Assembly: GCF_030819175.1 (NCBI RefSeq)
Contig: NZ_JAUTBJ010000002.1
Span: 134,001-198,000, forward strand
Source: Sphingomonas sp. SORGH_AS_0879
GTDB lineage: Bacteria; Pseudomonadota; Alphaproteobacteria; Sphingomonadales; Sphingomonadaceae
Reading direction: 5' to 3'
Length of the DNA: 64,000 bases
Shown here: piece after piece, positions 50,030-57,082 of the stretch
How the letters are laid out: the number at the start of each line of letters is the position of its first letter
How positions within the stretch are numbered: position 1 is the stretch's first letter
Program-made: the position numbers and the translations under genes
Notes under the pieces: generated by a model
What the model saw: the letters and a program-made list of their open reading frames with translations, nothing else
The model's database searches: none
Told to the model about the DNA's origin: nothing

Positions 50030-52525
50030 ATGACCAGCCGCGTATCGGGCGCCGTGACGGCCGTTCTCGGGCCGACCAACACCGGCAAGACGCACCTCGC
50101 GATCGAGCGGATGTGCGCGCATTCGAGCGGCATCATCGGCTTTCCCCTCCGCCTGCTCGCGCGCGAGGTCTATGACCGGGTCGTCGCGCTGAAAGGGCCG
50201 GAAAAGGTCGCGCTGGTGACCGGCGAGGAAAAGATCGTGCCCCCCGACGCGCGCTGGTTCCTGTGCACCGCCGAGTCCATGCCCGACCGCGACGTGGCCT
50301 TCGTCGCGCTGGACGAGGCGCAACTGGGGGCCGACCCGGAGCGCGGTCATGTCTTTACCGATCGGTTGCTGCACGCGCGCGGCCGGGACGAGACGATGAT
50401 CCTGGGCTCCGAAGCCCTGAAACCGATGATCCGCGCGCTGGTGCCCGATGCGGAGATCGTCGCGCGACCGCGTTTCTCGACCCTGTCCTATGCGGGCGCG
50501 AAGAAGATCAGCCGGTTGCCCAAACGCTCGGCCATCGTCGCCTTCTCGGCGGAGGAGGTGTACGCGGTGGCCGAGATGCTGCGGCGGCTGCGCGGTGGCG
50601 CGGCGGTGGTGATGGGGGCGCTGTCCCCGCGCACCCGCAATGCCCAGGTGGAGATGTTTCAGGCGGGCGAGGTCGATTATCTCGTCGCCACCGATGCGAT
50701 CGGCATGGGCCTGAACATGGATGTCGCGCATGTCGCCTTTGCCGGGCTGCACAAGTTCGACGGCCGCCGCCGCCGTCGCCTGACCGTCGCCGAGATGGCG
50801 CAGATCGCGGGCCGCGCCGGGCGGCACCACCGCGACGGGACGTTCGGTGCACTGGCCGAGGAAGGGCCCGATGCCTTCCTGCCCGAAGAGATGCTGGCGA
50901 TCGAGGAGCATCGCTTTCCCCGGCTCGACCATCTCTACTGGCGCGAGGGCGATCCCGACCTGTCGAGCATCGATGCGCTGATCAAGAGCCTGGAGCGCAA
51001 ACCCGAACCCGGCGTGCTCCGCGCCGCGCCGATCGCCACCGATTTGCAGGTGTTGAAGCGCCTCGCCGACGAGCCGTGGGTCCGTGACCGGGTCCGGCGG
51101 CCCGCCATGGTCGCGCGGCTCTGGGCGGCGTGCGGCATTCCCGATTTCCGGAAAGTGGGCATCGATCCCCATGCCCGCTTCGTCTCGCGCGTCTTCGGCC
51201 ATCTGTCCGAAGGGCTGGGCCATGTGCCCCACCAATGGTTCGCCGACGAGATCGCGCGGCTGGACAGCATGGCGGGCGATGTCGAGACGCTGGCGGGCCG
51301 CCTCTCCGCGATCCGAAGCTGGGCCTATATCGCGCAGCGCGCCGACTGGCTGGCCGACCCGAAGCATTGGGCCGAGCGGACGCGAGAGATCGAGGAGCGG
51401 CTGTCCGACGGCCTGCACGCCAGCCTGACCCAGCGTTTCGTCGACAAGCGCACGACCGCGCTGATCCGCCGCATCGGCGCGGATGCCGGGGCATTGCCCG
51501 TCACCATCGGACCGGAAGGCGAGGTGCTGGTCGAGGATCATCCCATCGGGCGGCTGGAGGGATTCCGTTTCACCGTCGAGGCGGGCGCGCGGGCGAACGA
51601 CAAAAGGCTGCTGCTCGCCGCCGCCGAAAAGCGGTTGGGAACCGAGCGCGGCCGCCGGGCCGAGGCGTTGATCGCCGCAACGCCCGACGCCTTTTCGCTG
51701 GTCGAAGACCGACTGGTATGGGACGGGCATGCCATCGCCCGGCTGGTGGCGGGGCCTTCGCTCGGACGGCCGGTGGTGCGGCTGGAGCGCGATCTGGATT
51801 GCCTGCCCCCGTCGATGCGCGAACGGGTGAAGGGCCGGCTGGAGGATTGGGTCGCACGCACGCTCGACCGCCAGGTGCCCGCGCTCGTCCGGCTGTCGGC
51901 GCTGACGCGAGAGGCCAAGGCTTCGCCCGCGATCCGCGCGGTGGCCGCCGCGCTGGAGGATGCGGGCGGGATCGTGCCACGCCAGCCGTTGCGGCTGATG
52001 ATCGATGCGCTGTCGCCGGAGGAACGGCGGCGATTGCGCGGGCTGGGCATTACCATCGGCACGCTGGATGTATTCGACGCGCGACTGCTCAAGCCCGGTG
52101 CCGCCGCGTGGCGGCGCACGCTGATGGCGCTGTGGGGGCAAAGCCCCGAACTCGCACGGATCGGCGCGACCACGCTCCGCCGGGACGAGCCGGGGCGGAG
52201 CGTCGCCTCGGGCTTCCGGCCCTTGGGCGAGCAGGCGGTGCGGATCGACCTGGTCGAACGAATCGCGCGCGCCACCCATGATGCGCGCCAGGGGCGTGGG
52301 CCCTTCGCCCCCGACGCCGCACTCGCCACCTCGATCGGGCTGGAGGCGGCGACGCTCGACCGGCTGATGGGCGATCTGGGATTCCGCAAGGTTCGCGGCA
52401 CGACGGAGGGCGAGCCCCCCCGCTGGGTCTGGCGCGGTCGTCCCCCCGCACGCCCCGCCCCGCGTGCCGAAGCGCGCCCCGGCAACGCCTTCGCCGCACT
52501 TGCCGACTGGGGGCGGACGCCGTGA
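50030..52525 (+). CDS. Suv3-like DEAx-box RNA helicase
   Basis: An 831-aa Ski2-like helicase of the SUV3 group, whose mitochondrial members drive RNA decay. Walker A GPTNTGKT (14-21), DEAQ box (95-98), motif III-like LGSEALKPMI, and motif VI QIAGRAGRHHRDGTFG are clear. A long C-terminal part (about 380-831) covers the SUV3 C-terminal regions and ends in a Pro/Arg/Ala tail. The ATG at 50030 has AGAGGA 1 base before; GTAGAGG spacing is short, and an alternative upstream start cannot be ruled out. It begins a conserved helicase-S4-fdxA-carD neighbourhood. Confidence 0.92.
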   Translation: MTSRVSGAVTAVLGPTNTGKTHLAIERMCAHSSGIIGFPLRLLAREVYDRVVALKGPEKVALVTGEEKIVPPDARWFLCTAESMPDRDVAFVALDEAQLGADPERGHVFTDRLLHARGRDETMILGSEALKPMIRALVPDAEIVARPRFSTLSYAGAKKISRLPKRSAIVAFSAEEVYAVAEMLRRLRGGAAVVMGALSPRTRNAQVEMFQAGEVDYLVATDAIGMGLNMDVAHVAFAGLHKFDGRRRRRLTVAEMAQIAGRAGRHHRDGTFGALAEEGPDAFLPEEMLAIEEHRFPRLDHLYWREGDPDLSSIDALIKSLERKPEPGVLRAAPIATDLQVLKRLADEPWVRDRVRRPAMVARLWAACGIPDFRKVGIDPHARFVSRVFGHLSEGLGHVPHQWFADEIARLDSMAGDVETLAGRLSAIRSWAYIAQRADWLADPKHWAERTREIEERLSDGLHASLTQRFVDKRTTALIRRIGADAGALPVTIGPEGEVLVEDHPIGRLEGFRFTVEAGARANDKRLLLAAAEKRLGTERGRRAEALIAATPDAFSLVEDRLVWDGHAIARLVAGPSLGRPVVRLERDLDCLPPSMRERVKGRLEDWVARTLDRQVPALVRLSALTREAKASPAIRAVAAALEDAGGIVPRQPLRLMIDALSPEERRRLRGLGITIGTLDVFDARLLKPGAAAWRRTLMALWGQSPELARIGATTLRRDEPGRSVASGFRPLGEQAVRIDLVERIARATHDARQGRGPFAPDAALATSIGLEAATLDRLMGDLGFRKVRGTTEGEPPRWVWRGRPPARPAPRAEARPGNAFAALADWGRTP

Positions 52526-52530
52526 CCCCG

Positions 52531-52693
52531 ATCCTTCCCAATCTCCAATGGGGAGGGGGACCGCCGGGCGTCAGCCCGGTGGTGGAGGGGCGATGCCCTG
52601 CGGTTCGTGCCAAGCCAGGAATTTGCGTGCCAAGCCCCTGCCCCTCCACCATGCTTTGCATGGTCCCCCTCCCCAAGCACAGCTTGGGGAGGA
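52531..52693. repeat. REP-like repeat cluster, family B (two units)
   Basis: One unit CCACCGGGCTGACGCCCGG-type (52556-52596) and a second with CCACCATGCTTTGCATGG and CCCCAAGCACAGCTTGGGG (to 52693) fill the gap between the helicase and the S4 gene. Confidence 0.82.
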
Positions 52694-52747
52694 ATGGGGT
52701 TAAGCCCTCTTGCCCTCCCTTCCCCGTAGAAAGGATCGCCCCACCCC

Positions 52748-53074
52748 ATGACCGCCCGCGCCCCCGCCGCAGCCACCGAGTCGATGCGGCTCGACCGTTT
52801 CCTCTGGTGGGCGCGGATCGCCAGGTCGCGTGAGACGGCACAGGCGATGGCGTGCGACGGGCATTTCCGCATGGACGGGCGCAAGATCGACCGGGCGCAT
52901 GCGCCGGTCCGGGTGGGCAGCATCCTGACCTTCGCGCATCATGGCGATGTGCGGGTATTGCGCGTGGAACAGCTTCCCGTGCGGCGCGGTCCGCCCGCCG
53001 AGGGGCGCGCCTGTTACTGCGATCTGGTCACTTCCCCGGTTTCGGGCGTTGACGGATCGTCACACGCGGCATAG
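52748..53074 (+). CDS. S4-domain RNA-binding protein (Hsp15/HslR-like)
   Basis: A 108-aa protein with a single S4 domain at about 13-60 ([36 protein letters not shown]). Hsp15-like proteins bind stalled 50S subunits in E. coli. It sits 29 bp before fdxA, probably in one transcript. Confidence 0.92.
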   Translation: MTARAPAAATESMRLDRFLWWARIARSRETAQAMACDGHFRMDGRKIDRAHAPVRVGSILTFAHHGDVRVLRVEQLPVRRGPPAEGRACYCDLVTSPVSGVDGSSHAA

Positions 53075-53103
53075 CAGCACGCGTTCGTACCTTGGGAGTT
53101 GTC

Positions 53104-53445
53104 ATGACCTACGTCGTCACCGATGCCTGCATTCGCTGCAAGTATATGGACTGTGTCGAGGTGTGTCCCGTCGACTGCTTCTATGAGGGCGAGAATATGC
53201 TCGTCATCAACCCGTCCGAGTGCATCGACTGCGGCGTGTGCGAGCCGGAATGCCCGGCCGAGGCGATCCTGCCCGACACCGAAAGCGGTCTGGAACAGTG
53301 GCTCGAGTTGAACAACACCTTCTCCGCCCAGTGGCCCAACGTCACGCGCAAGCTGGACCAGACCCCGCCCGATGCCGACGCGATGAAGGGCGTGGAGAAC
53401 AAGTACGACCAGTTCTTCAGCCCGGAGCCCGGCAAGGGCGACTGA
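53104..53445 (+). CDS. fdxA: 7Fe ferredoxin FdxA
   Basis: A 113-aa ferredoxin with one 3Fe-4S and one 4Fe-4S cluster. [19 protein letters not shown] and [16 protein letters not shown] give the expected Cys spacing, followed by a C-terminal extension ([19 protein letters not shown]) typical of the alphaproteobacterial type. It donates electrons to unidentified partners. Upstream of carD, as in most sphingomonads. Confidence 0.97.
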   Translation: MTYVVTDACIRCKYMDCVEVCPVDCFYEGENMLVINPSECIDCGVCEPECPAEAILPDTESGLEQWLELNNTFSAQWPNVTRKLDQTPPDADAMKGVENKYDQFFSPEPGKGD

Positions 53446-53470
53446 GCCCAGGGCGCTGCTGACGCTACGG

Positions 53471-53485
53471 CACAGGTCGCCTGTG
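53471..53485 (+). other. Hairpin downstream of fdxA
   Basis: CACAGG-TCG-CCTGTG is a perfect 6-bp stem 26 bp after the fdxA stop. No T tract follows. It may stabilise the fdxA mRNA end. The rest of the 239-bp gap to carD holds a TATATG near 53540 that could be a -10 element, and a GGGCCT/AGGCCC arm pair around 53556-53581. Confidence 0.35.
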
Positions 53486-53684
53486 ACGCGCGGTGGCGTG
53501 TGGCGCGGGACATGCTGGTAATTTTGTTGCGACCATGCTATATGGTTCCGCGACGGGCCTAGCTTTTTCGCGAAGGCCCGCCTTGCTATGTTCGACCCTT
53601 CCTTCCCGAGGCCGATGAGAACAGTGGACCCATTTCCGCTCGTCCGGCGCTCGTGCGAAGGCCTTTGACCCGGAAAGGCCCCCA

Positions 53685-54218
53685 ATGGCTGCCAAGGCGC
53701 TCCACTTCGACGTCGGTGACTATGTCGTGTATCCCAAGCATGGCGTGGGCCGCGTTATCGAGCTGCAAAAGCAGGAAATCGCAGGGATGCAGCTCGAACT
53801 CTACGTGCTGCGCTTCGAAAAGGAGCGCATGACGCTGCGCGTTCCCACCAACAAGGCCGAGTCGGTCGGCATGCGCAAGCTGTCCTCGGACAAGACCATG
53901 CGCGAGGCGATGGAAACGCTGAAGGGCAAGCCCAAGGTCAAGCGCACCATGTGGTCGCGCCGTGCGCAGGAATATGAAGCGAAGATCAACTCGGGCGACC
54001 TGGTGTCGATCGCCGAAGTGGTCCGCGACCTGTTCCGCGCCGACGACCAGCCCGAGCAGAGCTATTCCGAGCGGCAGATCTTCGAAGCGGCGACCAGCCG
54101 CCTCGCCCGCGAACTCGCCGCGATGGAAGAGGTGGACGAGCCTCGCGCCCAGGAAAAGATCCTGGAAATCCTGCGCGCCGCCGCCGCCATCTACAACAAG
54201 GAAAAGCCCGCCGCCTGA
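53685..54218 (+). CDS. carD: CarD-family transcription regulator
   Basis: A 177-aa protein with the N-terminal CarD/CdnL RNA-polymerase-interacting domain (about 5-65; VGDYVVYPKHGVGRVIELQKQEIAGMQLELYVLRF is the Tudor-like part) and a C-terminal helical DNA-contact domain (KVKRTMWSRRAQEYEAKINSGD). CarD binds RNAP beta and stabilises open complexes at many promoters, rRNA promoters included. A 239-bp leader precedes it and a terminator follows. Confidence 0.96.
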   Translation: MAAKALHFDVGDYVVYPKHGVGRVIELQKQEIAGMQLELYVLRFEKERMTLRVPTNKAESVGMRKLSSDKTMREAMETLKGKPKVKRTMWSRRAQEYEAKINSGDLVSIAEVVRDLFRADDQPEQSYSERQIFEAATSRLARELAAMEEVDEPRAQEKILEILRAAAAIYNKEKPAA

Positions 54219-54242
54219 CGGCTGCCGGTTTCGACCGAACCG

Positions 54243-54276
54243 AAAAGGGGCGGCTCCATCCGGGGCCGCCCCTTTT
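54243..54276 (+). terminator. Rho-independent terminator after carD
   Basis: AAAAGGGGCGGC and GCCGCCCCTTTT form a 12-bp stem (8 G-C plus the A/T flank) around a 10-base loop, ending in TTTT. It starts 25 bp after the carD stop. Confidence 0.9.
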
Positions 54277-54299
54277 CATTTGCATCCGTCAGCGCCCCA

Positions 54300-54323
54300 C
54301 GTGTATTGTTTGCGCAATACACG
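54300..54323. promoter_or_regulatory. Inverted repeat just upstream of the first DUF2807 gene
   Basis: CGTGTATTG and CAATACACG are perfect 9-bp arms around TTTGCG. The right arm ends 13 bases before the ATG, with the AGGAGG ribosome site in between. It could be a DNA operator or an RNA hairpin next to the ribosome site. Confidence 0.6.
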
Positions 54324-54336
54324 ATAGGAGGATCGC

Positions 54337-55086
54337 ATGGCCGGACCCGCATTTCGACTGCCCCTGATCGCGCTGCTGGCGCTGGCGATCCCGACGGCGG
54401 CGTGCAGCTATGGCTGGTCCGACGATGAGGGGCAGGAGGTGCCCGCGCAAGGATCGGGCACCGCCCGCAGCTATGCCGTGCGCGATTTTACCGGCATCGA
54501 CCTGCGCGGCAGCGATCCGGTGGAGGTCCGGGTGGGCGGCGGCTTCTCGGTCCGTGCCGAAGGACCGTCCGACGTCCTGGACCAGCTCCGTATCGAGCGC
54601 GACGGCGACACGCTGCGCGTCGGGCGGAAAAAGGGTGTGCACTGGGGCGGCGGCAAGGGTGCGCGCATCCTCGTCACGCTGCCGCGCCTGACCGATGTCG
54701 GGGTGGCCGGATCGGGCCGGATGACGGTCGACCGGGTCGAGGGGCCCAGCTTCCATGCCGGGATTGCGGGATCGGGCGATCTGGTGATCGGCGCGATGCG
54801 GGTCGGCACCGCCGATCTGGCGGTCGCCGGATCGGGGACGATCACGCCCAGCGGCGTGGCCGACATGCTGAAGGTCTCGGTCGCCGGATCGGGCGATGTG
54901 CGCGGGGCCGGATTGCAGGCGAGGCAGGCCAATGTCTCGATCGCCGGATCGGGCGACGTCGTCGCGCGGGTGAACGGTGCGGCCAAGGTCAACCTGATGG
55001 GCTCGGGCAGCGCCGATCTGGGCCCCCAATCGAGCTGCACCGTCAGGAAGATGGGCTCGGGGAGCGCCCGGTGCGGGCGGCAATGA
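54337..55086 (+). CDS. DUF2807 (GIN domain) lipoprotein
   Basis: A 249-aa protein with a lipoprotein signal (PTAACS, Cys23) and a putative auto-transporter adhesin, head-GIN domain (DUF2807) that is mostly a right-handed beta-helix. The sequence has seven AGSG/MGSG steps at about 20-residue spacing (VAGSGRMTV, IAGSGDLVI, VAGSGTITP and so on), one per coil. YAVRDFTGIDLRGSDPVEVRVGGGFSVRAEG is the domain start. Function unknown. Upstream is a strong inverted repeat. Followed by a related gene. Confidence 0.9.
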   Translation: MAGPAFRLPLIALLALAIPTAACSYGWSDDEGQEVPAQGSGTARSYAVRDFTGIDLRGSDPVEVRVGGGFSVRAEGPSDVLDQLRIERDGDTLRVGRKKGVHWGGGKGARILVTLPRLTDVGVAGSGRMTVDRVEGPSFHAGIAGSGDLVIGAMRVGTADLAVAGSGTITPSGVADMLKVSVAGSGDVRGAGLQARQANVSIAGSGDVVARVNGAAKVNLMGSGSADLGPQSSCTVRKMGSGSARCGRQ

Positions 55087-55102
55087 TCCGGGGAGGGTGC
55101 CT

Positions 55103-55227
55103 GCCCCTCCACCACCGCTGACGCGGTGGTCCCCCTCCCCAAGCCATAGCTTGGGGAGGAATAAGGATACCAATCCTCCCCATCCCCGATGGGGAGGGGG
55201 ACCGCCGCGAAGCGGTGGTGGAGGGGC
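55103..55227. repeat. REP-like repeat pair, family B
   Basis: Two inverted units, CCACCGCTGACGCGGTGG with CCCCAAGCCATAGCTTGGGG, then CCACCGCTTCGCGGTGG-type in opposite orientation, lie between the two DUF2807 genes. Confidence 0.85.
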
Positions 55228-55313
55228 GGCAACGGCGGCCGCATGACCAACATCCCACCGCTCGATTCCGCGCCCGCTTGTCGCGCTCGAAGGACGGTGC
55301 GAGGATCGCCTCC

Positions 55314-56009
55314 ATGCTCCCCCGTGCCCTCCTCGCCGCCGCCTTGCTCCTCCCCAGTGTCGCGCAGGCGGCGGACCGGCAGGTCGATCTGAGCAGCTTC
55401 GACACACTGCGGGTGGAGGGGCCGTTCATCGTCGCCCTGACCACCGCGCCCTCACCACGCGGCATGATGTCGGGCGATGCCGAGACGCTTCGCCGGGTGG
55501 AAGCGCGGATCAGCGGCACGACCCTGGTGGTGCGGCGGAGCAATGACGGCACGGCCATGTCGCGCAGTCCCCTCGGCCCCGTCACCCTGACCATCGCCGC
55601 ACCGCCGCTGTCGACGATCACCGTCATCGGCGGCGCGCAGGTGACGGCGCAGGCGATGCGCGGCACCGCCCTGTCCCTTAACATCAACGGACCGGGCGAC
55701 GTGCACATCGACCGGGCGGATGGCGAACAGCTGAGCGCGACCCTGCTCGGCCCCGCCAAGCTGGCGATCGGCGGCGGGCGGGTGGGCAAGGCGCGGCTCT
55801 CCGCGAACGGCCCCGCCGCGATCACGGCCGGGGGGCTGGAGGCGGGCGACCTGCTGGTCATGCTCGACGGTGCCGGAGAGGTCGATGCGCGGGCCCGCTA
55901 TACCGCAACCATCGCCAATAACGGCCTGGGTCGCGTGACCGTGGCGGGGACGCCCAAATGCCGGGTCACGGGTGCGGGCACCGGTCCGGTCCGCTGCGGC
56001 ACGCGGTGA
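55314..56009 (+). CDS. DUF2807 (GIN domain) secreted protein
   Basis: A 231-aa protein with a normal signal peptide (cut near VAQAA) and a shorter GIN-type beta-helix (FDTLRVEGPFIVALTTAPS at the start; INGPGDVHI, LDGAGEVDA as the coil steps). It resembles its upstream neighbour but has lost most of the GSG steps and has no lipobox. Probably an old tandem duplicate. The last 44 bp overlap the convergent alpha/beta hydrolase gene. Confidence 0.85.
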   Translation: MLPRALLAAALLLPSVAQAADRQVDLSSFDTLRVEGPFIVALTTAPSPRGMMSGDAETLRRVEARISGTTLVVRRSNDGTAMSRSPLGPVTLTIAAPPLSTITVIGGAQVTAQAMRGTALSLNINGPGDVHIDRADGEQLSATLLGPAKLAIGGGRVGKARLSANGPAAITAGGLEAGDLLVMLDGAGEVDARARYTATIANNGLGRVTVAGTPKCRVTGAGTGPVRCGTR

Positions 56010-57006
56010 CGCGCCGTGCGAGGAAGGCGTCGATCGCGGCCAAGGCATTGCCCCGCATCGGCTCCGCCTCGCGCAATATCTCGTGCGCGCAGCCCCGTCC
56101 GAAGGCGACCATCTCCCCCTGGGGCAGTTGCGCCGCCACCCTTCCAGCGGCGCGCGCATCGACCAGCCGGTCGGCCAGCGCCACCAGCATCAGCATCGGC
56201 ACTTCGATCCGCGCCAGCCCCGGATCGTCGCGGAGCGCCGCGGTCGCGCGAAACGCCTCCGCCACCCAGTGCCAACTCGGCGAGCCCAGGCACAGTTCGG
56301 GCCAGCGCCGCCGGAACGCCTGCTGATCGGCGAAGCGCGCCACGTCATGGGTCAGCCTTTTCTGGCGCGCGGTCGAGGCCGCCTCGGTCTCCAGCCTTTG
56401 CCAGGCGGCGCGGCTCGGATCGCCGCGACCGACCTGCCACCGGGCGAACATCGCGCCCGCCCATTGCCCCACGGGTGATCGCAGCGCGAGCATCGGCGCG
56501 ACCAGCACCACCGCATCGGGCGCGATCCGCTGCGCCGCCAGTGCCGACAGGGTGACGAACCCGCCCATCGAATGGCCGAGCACGACATGCGGCCCCTCCG
56601 CTTCCTCCACCCAATCGGCATGGAAAGCGGCCAGATCGTCGGTCAGCCGGTCGAAGCGATCGATATGGCCGGTGTCGTCGCTTGCCAGCCGCCCCGATCC
56701 CCCCTGCCCGCGCCAGTCGAAGGCGGTGACGTCCCAGCCCTGGGCCCGGAAATGGTCGATCGCATCGCCATATTTCTCGACCATATCGGCGCGCCCCGTC
56801 TGGAACAGCAGCCGCCCGCGCCGCGCCGTCCCCTCTTCGCGCGGGCGATCATAGCGGCGATGCACCCAGCCATCGGGCGCGATCCAAGGCGACAGCCAGG
56901 GCGAAAGCGGCCCATCGACCGGCCAAGAGGGCGATGTCGCTATGACGGCCTCCGTCCTTCCAAAGCGCAACGGCGAGACTTCGCCCGAAAAATTGCCGCA
57001 GATCAA
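55966..57006 (-). CDS. Alpha/beta hydrolase (lysophospholipase, serine aminopeptidase S33 type)
   Basis: A 346-aa hydrolase with GHSMGG (nucleophile Ser146), WDVTAFDWRGQGGSG, and VALADRLVD near the acid residue; the last conserved His is in GCAHEILRE. It looks like the monoacylglycerol lipase/lysophospholipase L2 branch. No signal peptide. It overlaps DUF2807-2 at the 3' end and is divergent from gcd. The start used is the furthest ATG; shorter forms are possible. Confidence 0.9.
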   Translation of the reverse strand: MICGNFSGEVSPLRFGRTEAVIATSPSWPVDGPLSPWLSPWIAPDGWVHRRYDRPREEGTARRGRLLFQTGRADMVEKYGDAIDHFRAQGWDVTAFDWRGQGGSGRLASDDTGHIDRFDRLTDDLAAFHADWVEEAEGPHVVLGHSMGGFVTLSALAAQRIAPDAVVLVAPMLALRSPVGQWAGAMFARWQVGRGDPSRAAWQRLETEAASTARQKRLTHDVARFADQQAFRRRWPELCLGSPSWHWVAEAFRATAALRDDPGLARIEVPMLMLVALADRLVDARAAGRVAAQLPQGEMVAFGRGCAHEILREAEPMRGNALAAIDAFLARRVTACRSGPDRCPHP

Positions 57007-57082
57007 GCGCCTGTGCGAACAAACACGGTGCCGCTGCGTTCACCCCTTAGCAATATTTTGTTACAACCATAGGGAATAGCTC

